This document shows, piece by piece, positions 1 to 7,517 of a stretch of 18,333 bases of DNA. The translations under genes were made by a program, and so were the position numbers. The notes below the pieces were generated by a model. That model searched no databases. It was not told the DNA's origin and worked only from the letters and a program-made list of their open reading frames with translations. The stretch comes from DATDEW01 sp046590205 (GTDB lineage: Bacteria > Bacteroidota > Ignavibacteria > Palsa-1295), in assembly GCA_046590205.1 (NCBI GenBank), contig JBKJTT010000036.1:1-18333 (forward strand), in the 5' to 3' direction. Position 1 is the first letter of the stretch. The number at the start of each line of letters is the position of its first letter.

Positions 1-1
1 T

Positions 2-370
2 TTCTTGAGTATTTTACGCATCACAGGAGCATTCATGTTTATCCAGAACGGAACAATGAAGCTCTTCGCATTCCCAATGGGGATGCCGCCCGATAACGGC
101 ACTGCCGAGTTCTTCTCGCAGATATGGTTTGCCGGAGTCCTTGAGACGTTCGGCGGACTGCTCGTGATGATCGGACTCTTCACTCGTCCTGTCGCCTTCC
201 TCCTTTCGGGTATGATGGCTATTGCATACTTCCAAGGTCATGGACATCTAAGCTTCTGGACTGTCGTGAACGGCGGTATGGCTGCTGTCCTCTACTGCTT
301 CCTATGGCTCTACTACTCTGCCGCAGGTGCAGGAGAGTGGAGCGTGGATTCGATGAGAAAGGGAAAGTAG
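2..370 (+). CDS. DoxX family membrane protein (N-terminus cut by window edge)
   Basis: Small integral membrane protein of the DoxX family. Members are four-helix inner-membrane proteins, some linked to quinone or thiol redox systems; the role here is unknown. The N-terminal part reads ILRITGAFMFIQNGTMKLFAF, close to the usual DoxX start in which a hydrophobic helix leads to a GxxKLF motif. Three further hydrophobic stretches follow, including one containing FAGVLETFGGLLVMIGLF, where the ET/GG pattern is typical, and a last helix before a short charged tail. The frame is open to the left edge. A TTG at 5 could start translation, but family members usually have some 10 or more residues before this point, so I treat the gene as partial. 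Its stop is 5 nt from the end of the convergent YHYH gene, with no terminator hairpin between them. Confidence 0.8.
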   Translation, partial: FLSILRITGAFMFIQNGTMKLFAFPMGMPPDNGTAEFFSQIWFAGVLETFGGLLVMIGLFTRPVAFLLSGMMAIAYFQGHGHLSFWTVVNGGMAAVLYCFLWLYYSAAGAGEWSVDSMRKGK

Positions 371-375
371 TATAT

Positions 376-1611
376 TTATCGTGTGACTATTACTCTTCTG
401 ACCTCCTGCCAATCACCTGAATGGAGTACAAGGTGATACACTCCCTGTGCAAGAGTCGAGATATCAATTGTGTATTGTACGGCTGGTTGGATATTCTCAC
501 TGGTTAGAAGTTTCTCGCCGTTTGAAGTAAATAGCTCGGCAGTGATATTATTGATTGTGCCGGGTTCGATAAAGATAGAAATCATCATCATTGCTGGGTT
601 AGGGAATATGCTGACCGATACTTCGGGGCTAATATCTCCTTCGACTGACGATGGGCTATAGGTATTGACGACTTCCGTGATAGTTGCATGACCTGAACCC
701 GGACCGGTGTTGCCTGCTGGCACGACGCCATAGTAGGTAACACCTAATGTATATGGATACGCAGCGACGCCGCTCTCGTCAAGCGTTACGAAATATGCAT
801 ACGTTCCGTTCGGGTATTCCGGCGTGACCGAGAACCTGCCGTTGTGTTCATCAAGGTCGCCGATGCCCTGCACCATTTCGAAATCCTCAATATAATAACC
901 GAGCGGATACTGCGCGCTGATAGCAGGTCCGTGCTGATTCGACGCAAGTACAGTGCCATCTGATAGTGTAGTACGGTCAGTGATCGAGCGAAGACGGAAC
1001 GTCGAGCGCATACGAGTAATATTTCCCGTGCCGTCAGGATTTGCAAATCCAAACGCGCCATAGATAGGGTAGCCGTCAAAACTATAGCCGATGATAGGTG
1101 AATGCTTTGCGCTGTCCTTGCTATCATAGAGACAGCGCGGATTGAGATGATGATGGTACTCCCCGTTTGGCGCTGGGTGACCAAGGCAATCATCAAAGCT
1201 CGCACCCTCGACAAGGATCGCATTCTGATTCCAGACTTTTGCATTCTGGTACGACGCAGCATCCTTTGCATTGAAAATGCTTACACCGTTAGACCATACA
1301 CCGATATGACCAAGAGGCGTTGCAGTGAGCGTACCATTATTCTTTTGTGGGCTGCGGGTTATCTTATAGACGAAGTTCTGATTCTTTGGTGTATTGGGGT
1401 TGCCTTGCCACGGACCGATGTCATAGCTCGGGACACATGATGCACTTACATAGACAAAATCATCGGAGTACTGCACCTGCTGAACGTTCGTTACTAATCC
1501 GCCGTAGCCCGTCTGGCCTGACTGGTTAAGTATCCATGAGGTGATTTCAGGCGAAAGCTGCGCGAATGATGTAGATGCAAGAAAAGAAAGAATTGTAACA
1601 AAAAGCTTCAT
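376..1611 (-). CDS. Secreted YHYH domain protein with type IX secretion C-terminal tail
   Basis: 411-residue exported protein. Residues 1-18 form a signal peptide (hydrophobic core, then SFAQ). The central region, about 100-300, matches the YHYH domain family: it has EYHHHLNP at 151-158 and then GYSFDGYPIYGAFG at 175-188, which is diagnostic for that family. A later LDEHNGRF at 253-260 adds acidic and histidine residues. Histidine-rich YHYH proteins are suspected metal binders, but their activity is not established. The last 80 residues resemble a type IX secretion sorting domain: FPNPA at 336-340, a beta-rich stretch, LAQGVYHLVL near 388-397 and a basic end. The protein is therefore probably exported to the periplasm and then moved to the cell surface or the medium. 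It lies after the hairpin terminator of the S9 peptidase gene, so it is probably its own transcription unit. No Shine-Dalgarno sequence is evident before the ATG. Confidence 0.85.
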   Translation of the reverse strand: MKLFVTILSFLASTSFAQLSPEITSWILNQSGQTGYGGLVTNVQQVQYSDDFVYVSASCVPSYDIGPWQGNPNTPKNQNFVYKITRSPQKNNGTLTATPLGHIGVWSNGVSIFNAKDAASYQNAKVWNQNAILVEGASFDDCLGHPAPNGEYHHHLNPRCLYDSKDSAKHSPIIGYSFDGYPIYGAFGFANPDGTGNITRMRSTFRLRSITDRTTLSDGTVLASNQHGPAISAQYPLGYYIEDFEMVQGIGDLDEHNGRFSVTPEYPNGTYAYFVTLDESGVAAYPYTLGVTYYGVVPAGNTGPGSGHATITEVVNTYSPSSVEGDISPEVSVSIFPNPAMMMISIFIEPGTINNITAELFTSNGEKLLTSENIQPAVQYTIDISTLAQGVYHLVLHSGDWQEVRRVIVTR

Positions 1612-1654
1612 AGGTACAGTAGTAGATTAATCCATGAGAGAGACACCATAACAG

Positions 1655-1698
1655 CAAAAACGTTTAAAACGATTAGGGCGAGATGATACTCGCCCTAA
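1655..1698 (-). terminator. Intrinsic terminator after the S9 peptidase gene
   Basis: A perfect 10-bp stem (1673-1682 with 1689-1698, six-base loop) is followed on the minus strand by a T-rich run reading TCGTTTTAAACGTTTTT. It lies 24 nt past the peptidase stop and separates that gene from the YHYH gene. Confidence 0.85.
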
Positions 1699-1722
1699 CT
1701 ATTAGTAACTTGGGATGAAGAC

Positions 1723-3540
1723 TTAATTGAGATGCTTCTCTAAAAACTTCTCCATCTCTTCATAGACCTCGAACTTGTTCTCTTCGTTATGAAAGCCATG
1801 CCCCTCGTTCTCCTTGACAAGATACGGTACTTCTATCCCACGGTTCTTGAGCGCGGCAACGATCTGGTTTGATTCGTCAATATTAACACGCGGATCTTTT
1901 GCTCCCTGAATAACAAAGAGCGGAGCTTTTATTTTATCAACATGGAATACCGGAGAAGCAGCCGTCAGAAGGTCTTTATCCTTATCAGGATGCCCGACCA
2001 TCTCCTGCATCATCTCAAGGAATGGCTTCCAGTACGGTGGAATTGTGTTGAGGAATGTGAAGAGATTAGATACGCCGACGTAATCAACGCCGCAAGCATA
2101 GAGGTCGGGTGTGAATGTCATTCCGGCAAGTGTGCAATAGCCGCCATAGCTGCCGCCGTAGATAGCAATTCGCTTTGCATCAGCAATACCATGATCGATA
2201 AGCCACTTCACGCCATCCGAGACATCATTCTGCATTGTCTTTCCCCACTGCTTAAATGACGACTCCCAAAACTTTCTGCCATAGCCGGTCGAGCCGCGGA
2301 AGTTCATCTGCAATACGGCGTAGCCACGGTTGGCGAAGAGTTGTACTTCGGGGTTATACCCCCATACATCACGATGCCACGGTCCGCCATGCGGATTAAC
2401 GATAACCGGAAGATTCTTCGGGTCTTTTCCTTTCGGAAGAGTTAGATAACCATGGATAGTAAATCCGTCGCGGCTTACAAAACTAATGGGCTTCATTTCT
2501 GCCAAGTCGTTCTCATCGAGCCACGGACTTACGTCGGTAAGTTTTGTAAGTTTGTCCGATGTTGATTCATACAGGTAGAACGAGCCGAGCGAACGGTCAC
2601 TATATGTCCGCAAGATAAACATATCTTCGTTCTTATTATATGAATTGATATTTATCTCATATCCGGGGAGCTTCCTCGTTAGTTTCTCGAACATGATCTC
2701 CAAGTCTTCATCAAGAAAAACTCTTTCACGCTTCCATGTGACGAAGCTGATAGCTGTCAGGACTTTACGTTTATGTGAATATGAAAGGTTAGAAGCATCT
2801 ACATCGGGATGAAGAAACAATTCTTCAAGTTCTTTACCCGTTGAAATGTCAAATCTAACGATTGCTGCTTTATCGCGACCTAAGTTACTTGAACAATAAA
2901 GGTGCTTATTATCGAACGTAAAGAATAACGGCGAAACCGACTCCTTGAAATTCGTAGTGATGACAGGTTTAAATGCGTCCTGCTCTGTCTCTCGGTATAA
3001 GAGTGTAGCGGTAACCCCATCAGTTGTTGTAGCAATACGGATACATCCGTCATGATCGGTATTCCAGCCGGTGATGTTGCCCGGGTTCTCGGCGACCATC
3101 TTCATCTCGCCTGTAAATACATTCAATCGATAAACGTCAAATATCTCTTTGTTTCGCTTATTCATTGAGATAAGCATATCGCTATGATGGTCTTCAAGAT
3201 CATCAACGATGTCAACCGTTACTCCATCGAAGGGAGTCATGTCAATGAGATTCTCGCCGTTGCGGTCAACCGAATACAGATGCCAGTTCTCGTCGCCGTC
3301 AATGTCTCGAAGATAAACTATACGCTCATCTGATTTCCAAAAGTATCCGGCAAGGTCGCGTGTTGTTTCAGAAGTTACTCGTTTTGGCTCGCCGCCTGTG
3401 CGGGGCATGATATGAACGTTCATGCGGCGTTCATACGGAGCTAAGAAGCTAATCCAGTTGCCATCAGGAGAAATTTGATAGCCCGATCGTTCAGGGTTAC
3501 GGAAAAAATCGCGGAGCGGAATACGCTTTGCAGCTGCCAT
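1723..3540 (-). CDS. S9 family (prolyl oligopeptidase-type) peptidase
   Basis: 605-residue serine hydrolase of family S9, with an N-terminal beta-propeller (about 1-340) and a C-terminal alpha/beta hydrolase domain (about 350-605). The oxyanion-side motif NPHGGPWHRD is at 382-391, and the nucleophile elbow GGSYGG places the catalytic serine at 464. The acid is probably Asp549 in GAKDPRVN and the histidine is His581 in NEGHGFH. These features fit the acylaminoacyl-peptidase / dipeptidyl-peptidase branch, which releases residues or dipeptides from short peptides. No signal peptide is visible, so the enzyme is probably cytoplasmic. The ATG at 3540 gives a start close to the first propeller motif. 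The gene follows cinA by 63 nt with no hairpin between, so it may share that transcript. It ends at the strong terminator at 1673-1698. The exact substrate cannot be deduced. Confidence 0.92.
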   Translation of the reverse strand: MAAAKRIPLRDFFRNPERSGYQISPDGNWISFLAPYERRMNVHIMPRTGGEPKRVTSETTRDLAGYFWKSDERIVYLRDIDGDENWHLYSVDRNGENLIDMTPFDGVTVDIVDDLEDHHSDMLISMNKRNKEIFDVYRLNVFTGEMKMVAENPGNITGWNTDHDGCIRIATTTDGVTATLLYRETEQDAFKPVITTNFKESVSPLFFTFDNKHLYCSSNLGRDKAAIVRFDISTGKELEELFLHPDVDASNLSYSHKRKVLTAISFVTWKRERVFLDEDLEIMFEKLTRKLPGYEININSYNKNEDMFILRTYSDRSLGSFYLYESTSDKLTKLTDVSPWLDENDLAEMKPISFVSRDGFTIHGYLTLPKGKDPKNLPVIVNPHGGPWHRDVWGYNPEVQLFANRGYAVLQMNFRGSTGYGRKFWESSFKQWGKTMQNDVSDGVKWLIDHGIADAKRIAIYGGSYGGYCTLAGMTFTPDLYACGVDYVGVSNLFTFLNTIPPYWKPFLEMMQEMVGHPDKDKDLLTAASPVFHVDKIKAPLFVIQGAKDPRVNIDESNQIVAALKNRGIEVPYLVKENEGHGFHNEENKFEVYEEMEKFLEKHLN

Positions 3541-3603
3541 AGAAAGTTGTATTAATAAAGCCGTTGTAAAACAGAATCGACAAATGAAAGGGTCACGGAA
3601 AAA

Positions 3604-4857
3604 CTATATGAGCTGCTCCCTAAGCAACTCAAGTGCAGCATCGCATGACCGTTCTCTCACTATGCTGCGTCCGATGCCAAAATGGTAGAGTTGTGCAATA
3701 GTCGGTTTTCCCCATTCTGCGAGTGCGATCCAGACAGTACCGACCGGCTTCTCTTTTGTGCCTCCATCAGGTCCGGCAGTGCCGGAGATGGCGATAGCGT
3801 ATGTGGTACCGAATTTCTTCAGTGTGCCTTCAGCCATTGCCTTTGCGCACTCCTCGCTGACTGCACCATACTTTTTGAGTACACTTGATAAGACATTCAA
3901 CTCTTCAACTTTTATTTCATCTGCATAACTGATGATACTACCCGGATAGACCTCTGAAGAACCTGCGACATTGGTGATACGCATTGAAAGCATTCCACCC
4001 GTGCAGCTCTCAGCAATAGAAACAGACCTCTTCTTTCTCTTTAAGAGTGATACGATGACCTCTTCGAGCACATCATTATTCTTACCATAGATGTATTTGT
4101 TTACTTTTGAGAGTATTCGTTTCTCTACCCGAGCGATGATGGCATTGGCTTTCGCTTCCGATAATGCCCTTGCTGAAATTCGTAAACGTATGCCACTTGT
4201 CTTTGGCAAGTATGCAAGTGTTGTGCCTTCTTCAAGGATGTCTTTCATGTCGCCGATTTTCTCGGCAAGAAGTGATTCACCGATGCCGGTTGCAAGCAGC
4301 GTTTTATGAATGATCGCTTGTCCGAATTTACCTTTATACTGTTTCTTTAAATATGAAATCACCCACTTCTCTGTGAGCCATTTCATCTCATGTGGGACAC
4401 CTGCCATGATGATGAAGGTTTTACCCTTCTCATGATAAAGCAGTCCCGGAGCAGTGCCTTTGTCATTACGAAGAGCTATGAACCCTTTGGGTACAAGTGC
4501 CTGCCCAATATTCTTCTCGGGCATTTTAGCATACCCAAAACTTTTGAATCGCGCTTCCACATGGGCAAGTGTCTTCTTATCCATGACAAGTTCTTTCTTG
4601 AAGAACTTAGCAACTACATTCTTTGATATGTCGTCATGTGTCGGACCAAGACCACCCGTTGCAATAACGATATCGCTTTCTTTCCAAGCACATCGCATCC
4701 CCTGCAGTATGTCCTTTTCGTTGTCACCTACGGTTGTGATGCGATGAACATCCACGCCTATTTCATTAAGACGCTCGGAAAGAAAGGAAACATTGGTATT
4801 GACTATTTGTCCGATGAGAAGCTCATCGCCGATCGAGAGAAGCTCTGCTTTTAACAA
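3604..4857 (-). CDS. cinA: CinA-like protein (nicotinamide-nucleotide amidohydrolase)
   Basis: 417-residue two-domain CinA protein. The N-terminal MoaB/Mog-like domain has SIGDELLIGQ at residues 8-17 and TGGLGPTHDD at 67-76. The C-terminal PncC-type domain has AESCTGG at 282-288 and SGTAGPDGG from 358 on. In characterised members the C-terminal domain deamidates NMN to nicotinate mononucleotide, and the N-terminal COG1058 domain has ADP-ribose pyrophosphatase activity, so the likely role is NAD repair or salvage in the cytoplasm. I start it at a TTG at 4857, because the family normally begins M-(L/K)-K-A-E just before SIGDELL. The upstream ATG at 4914 would lie out of frame inside pgpA and add 19 unrelated residues. 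The TTG is 8 nt after the pgpA stop, with only a weak ribosome site, so translational coupling is likely. The competence role implied by the name is not general. Confidence 0.93.
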   Translation of the reverse strand: MLKAELLSIGDELLIGQIVNTNVSFLSERLNEIGVDVHRITTVGDNEKDILQGMRCAWKESDIVIATGGLGPTHDDISKNVVAKFFKKELVMDKKTLAHVEARFKSFGYAKMPEKNIGQALVPKGFIALRNDKGTAPGLLYHEKGKTFIIMAGVPHEMKWLTEKWVISYLKKQYKGKFGQAIIHKTLLATGIGESLLAEKIGDMKDILEEGTTLAYLPKTSGIRLRISARALSEAKANAIIARVEKRILSKVNKYIYGKNNDVLEEVIVSLLKRKKRSVSIAESCTGGMLSMRITNVAGSSEVYPGSIISYADEIKVEELNVLSSVLKKYGAVSEECAKAMAEGTLKKFGTTYAIAISGTAGPDGGTKEKPVGTVWIALAEWGKPTIAQLYHFGIGRSIVRERSCDAALELLREQLI

Positions 4858-4865
4858 GGTATATC

Positions 4866-5402
4866 TTACAAGAATGAATAATAGAAATACGTCACGATAT
4901 TCGCAGCGATACAAGCATAGACACCAGCCACAGCGTCATCAAGCATGATACTTGTGCCTCCTATAGAACGTTCAAATATCGTTGCCGGATATGGTTTGAG
5001 AATATCAAAGATGCGGAAAAGAACGAATGCTGAAATGATAAAGACGATGTCCCCATGATACGAAAATGAAAGTAATGCTATCCACTGCCCAAGCACTTCG
5101 TCGATGACAACTACGCCGGGATCATGTTCCCCTGTGCGAAGTTCGATAACATCAGCAGAGATAGACCCTGCAATAAAGACGGCAATAATGCCAACTAAGA
5201 GTATCCAGTTGTTATGGAGCAAAGGAATATAGTAGTAGAGAGCAACCGCGGCTAAGCTGCCGAACGTCCCGGATGCGACAGGAGAAAGACCAATAAAGCC
5301 AAACGTTGCTACGGCGAGAACGACAGACGGCACACTGCGCACCTTCGCAACCGAAGGTGACCAGAGTCTGGAACGTGCTTTTGCGATTTGGTCGCCTGCC
5401 AT
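4866..5402 (-). CDS. pgpA: Phosphatidylglycerophosphatase A
   Basis: 178-residue membrane phosphatase that converts phosphatidylglycerophosphate to phosphatidylglycerol, directly after the PgsA step. The family signature is complete: SPVASGTFGSL at 40-50, DPGVVVIDEVLGQ at 94-106 with the acidic pair Asp101-Glu102, FRIFDILKPYP at 129-139, and SIMLDDAVAGVYA at 151-163. Hydrophobic segments between these motifs fit an inner-membrane protein. The length is near the usual 160-175 residues. The ATG at 5402 overlaps the pgsA stop in TGATG, so the ribosome ending pgsA can restart here. Two consecutive enzymes of the same pathway are therefore translationally coupled. cinA follows after 8 nt. Confidence 0.95.
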   Translation of the reverse strand: MAGDQIAKARSRLWSPSVAKVRSVPSVVLAVATFGFIGLSPVASGTFGSLAAVALYYYIPLLHNNWILLVGIIAVFIAGSISADVIELRTGEHDPGVVVIDEVLGQWIALLSFSYHGDIVFIISAFVLFRIFDILKPYPATIFERSIGGTSIMLDDAVAGVYACIAANIVTYFYYSFL

Positions 5403-6019
5403 CAGAGTTTTTGGGTAGAGCTGTTACTTACATATTTTTTCCATGCAGCGCGAAGCACTTGCATGTTATCGTAAATGTATTGCGCTTTAGTAGCAATAGT
5501 TAGTATTGTTACAAATATCATCCCATAATAGTAAATGTCCGTATCATCAAGGAATGCTCCAAAACCTGCTGCTTGCACACCAAGACCACCGCTATGAAGC
5601 ATATGCGCCACAAGCACATATGAGATGAACAACATCTGTATAAACGTCTTGACCTTTCCAAAGTTGCTCGTCTGCACTGGCATATTCAGAGAATCTGAAA
5701 GCAAACGGAAAAAGGTCATCAGGACATCACGTGCAATAACAATCCAGACTGTCCAGACAGGAATAATGCCAATAGAAGCAAATGCAATAAATGCCACACC
5801 CGTAAGTATTTTGTCGGCTAATGGGTCAAGGAATGCGCCCAGCGGAGATGTTATCTTCCAAAGACGTGCAAAGTATCCATCATACCAATCAGTGAGTGAG
5901 CCAATAAGAAAGACAATCACAGCCCAAGTGTATTCATGTGGCTCCGCAAGAGCAAAGAGCCAGTAAAATACAGGCGCCAGCAGTATCCGCAATATCGTCA
6001 GCTGCATCGGTAGTCCCAT
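5402..6019 (-). CDS. pgsA: CDP-diacylglycerol-glycerol-3-phosphate 3-phosphatidyltransferase
   Basis: 205-residue inner-membrane enzyme that transfers the phosphatidyl group of CDP-diacylglycerol to glycerol-3-phosphate, the committed step to phosphatidylglycerol. The CDP-alcohol phosphotransferase signature DGxxARx8GxxxDxxxD is intact, with Asp47, Gly48, Ala51, Arg52, Gly61, Asp65 and Asp69, preceded by Asp44. The N-terminal PMQLTILRILLAP is typical of PgsA rather than of phosphatidylserine synthase. Several hydrophobic helices flank the motif. The neighbour pgpA supports assignment to phosphatidylglycerol synthesis. The ATG at 6019 sits 1 nt after the stop of the secreted-protein gene. A GGAAGA sequence just upstream could serve as its ribosome site. 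An internal ATG four codons on is possible. Confidence 0.95.
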   Translation of the reverse strand: MGLPMQLTILRILLAPVFYWLFALAEPHEYTWAVIVFLIGSLTDWYDGYFARLWKITSPLGAFLDPLADKILTGVAFIAFASIGIIPVWTVWIVIARDVLMTFFRLLSDSLNMPVQTSNFGKVKTFIQMLFISYVLVAHMLHSGGLGVQAAGFGAFLDDTDIYYYGMIFVTILTIATKAQYIYDNMQVLRAAWKKYVSNSSTQKL

Positions 6020-6020
6020 A

Positions 6021-6566
6021 CTATTCTTCCGAATCAGCCGAAATAAGTTTAAACGATGAGAATACTTGCTTTATTTCCTTTGAAGAACGTTTGGCCTTAT
6101 GAGAGCAAATATAGATTATCTGGTAAAGACGGGGGGCAACAAGCATACAATCAAGCCGACCGTACGTTGTGACACCCTCTATCGTTGAAGTAAAGTTTAT
6201 AGTTCTTGCCGGGTTTCCCTCGAACGTGAGATCCATTTGCTTCTCCATCTTTGCATTCATATTCGTTAATGCCCCATCACGAACAGCATCAAGCATTTTG
6301 GAGAAATTTGAGGATACAATCACACTATCAGGATAATCATTGTAGGAGATGACAAATACCTGATCATCTTTTGAACTCGTCGTGTACATCCTCAGCAGGA
6401 GATCGCCGGCATCTGATGGGATCGTTTGCGAAGAAAACTCCGGGTCAGAAAATGTCGATGGAATAAAAATGGAGAATCGACCGTCAAGTGTTGCAAGTTG
6501 CTTGGTTTGAGCAAAGCCAACAACCGAAGAGAGCAAAAGAACTATGGATAATAGATATTTCATCAT
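6021..6566 (-). CDS. Secreted protein of unknown function, PsbP/DcrB-like fold possible
   Basis: 181-residue exported protein. The N-terminus, MMKYLLSIVLLLSSVVGFAQ, is a classic signal peptide with cleavage after FAQ or FA. The mature part alternates beta-type and helical stretches. It opens with DGRFSIFIPSTF and ends with KQVFSSFKLI, an architecture seen in the PsbP / DcrB / Mog1-fold family of small periplasmic or lipid-associated proteins. I infer this similarity from pattern only. I chose the start at 6566, because a frame extended upstream to 6665 would read through the desaturase terminator hairpin and would bury the signal peptide. The stop is 1 nt before the pgsA start, so it heads the pgsA-pgpA-cinA transcript. 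A role in membrane or envelope upkeep is suggested only by this context. Confidence 0.75.
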   Translation of the reverse strand: MMKYLLSIVLLLSSVVGFAQTKQLATLDGRFSIFIPSTFSDPEFSSQTIPSDAGDLLLRMYTTSSKDDQVFVISYNDYPDSVIVSSNFSKMLDAVRDGALTNMNAKMEKQMDLTFEGNPARTINFTSTIEGVTTYGRLDCMLVAPRLYQIIYICSHKAKRSSKEIKQVFSSFKLISADSEE

Positions 6567-6625
6567 TAAAATGTAACAACGCTTACCCAAGTTTGGTCTT
6601 TCTAAAACAACAAAACGTACAAAAC

Positions 6626-6660
6626 TGAAAATGCTGCTTTCCTCTACGGAAAAGCAGCAT
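6626..6660 (-). terminator. Intrinsic terminator after the desaturase gene
   Basis: 12-bp stem with one bulged A (6631-6642 with 6648-6660, loop TCTAC). On the minus strand it is followed by TTTCAGTTTTG. It sits 24 nt past the desaturase stop and starts a new transcription unit for the secreted protein gene and pgsA. Confidence 0.8.
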
Positions 6661-6683
6661 TTCAATAATAACTAAATGTCTTT

Positions 6684-7436
6684 TTATGCGTTCTCTATCG
6701 GGATGCGGAGCTTTGCAAGCCCAAAGAATCGCAAAACAGAGATATAAAGCCAGCCGATATCAAACTCAAACCACTTCACCGAGAATTTCGCGCGTGATGG
6801 ATACTTGTGGTGATTATTATGAAGCTCTTCGCCTGAAAGCAGGATCCCCATTGGTCCCAAATTACGGCTTTCGTCTTCTACAACGAAGTTACGATATCCA
6901 ATGGTATGACCAAGCCCATTGACTACTCCTGCAGCCCAGAATGGAACCCACAATACGAGTCCAGCCCAAACAAGTGGTCCGAACAACCAACCAAATCCGA
7001 AGAAACAAAGTACCAATAGAACAACCGGTCCGATAAAACGAGTCGGCTCAAAGAAAGAGCGTTCAAGGAAATCGTTTGGTAAACCCTTACCAAATTTTTC
7101 GATCGTGTCCTTATCTTTGTAAGCAATGCGATAATACTTTACGCCAAGGAAAAGTATCTGTGCCCAGCCATGGATAACCGGCGAATGGGGGTCATGCTCG
7201 GTCTCACAATGTGCATGGTGTTTACGATGTACAGAAACCCACTCTTTTGCAGACATTCCGGTAAAAAGCCATAACCATAAGCGCATTGGGAATGCGGCAA
7301 TAGGGTGGAATGTAACCGATAGGTGCGTAAGGGAGCGGTGGAGATACAAAGACGTACACATAATGGTGAAGTGACCAGCGATCACCACCAAAATAATAAC
7401 ACCCCACCATGTATTAATAAGAAAAGAAAAATCCAT
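6684..7436 (-). CDS. Membrane fatty acid (acyl-CoA delta-9 type) desaturase
   Basis: 250-residue di-iron membrane desaturase that would insert a double bond into an acyl chain. All three histidine boxes are present: HRSLTH at 33-38, HRKHH at 70-74 and HNNHH at 206-210. An extra His177 lies in NGLGHTIGY, as in the stearoyl-CoA desaturase branch. Hydrophobic helices precede box 1, follow it at about 43-60, and form a pair at about 135-172. The C-terminal SVKWFEFDIGWLYI pattern is also typical. The protein is short for the family because it lacks the extra N- and C-terminal extensions, including any fused cytochrome b5 or ferredoxin, so a separate electron donor is needed. An AGAGG sequence lies about 8 nt before the ATG. 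The gene follows hom by 81 nt with no terminator between, and ends at the hairpin at 6631-6660. The likely role is control of membrane fluidity. Confidence 0.9.
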   Translation of the reverse strand: MDFSFLINTWWGVIILVVIAGHFTIMCTSLYLHRSLTHLSVTFHPIAAFPMRLWLWLFTGMSAKEWVSVHRKHHAHCETEHDPHSPVIHGWAQILFLGVKYYRIAYKDKDTIEKFGKGLPNDFLERSFFEPTRFIGPVVLLVLCFFGFGWLFGPLVWAGLVLWVPFWAAGVVNGLGHTIGYRNFVVEDESRNLGPMGILLSGEELHNNHHKYPSRAKFSVKWFEFDIGWLYISVLRFFGLAKLRIPIENA

Positions 7437-7517
7437 ACCTAAACCTCTTTATTTACAGCTATGTAATACAAAAGATTGGTCAGTTTAGTTTGTAGATAAT
7501 AGGTAATATGCCTCTAA

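Noticed and set aside
1102..1440. Plus-strand open frame of 112 codons
   Set aside because: It is antisense to the YHYH gene, has no family motif, and is rich in Arg/Ile/Met, as expected for a shadow frame.
4858..4914. ATG start of cinA at 4914
   Set aside because: It lies out of frame inside pgpA, and the 19 added residues do not match the CinA N-terminus; the family starts at the TTG at 4857.
6567..6665. N-terminal extension of the secreted protein to an ATG at 6665
   Set aside because: It would translate through the desaturase terminator hairpin and place a signal peptide in the middle of the protein.
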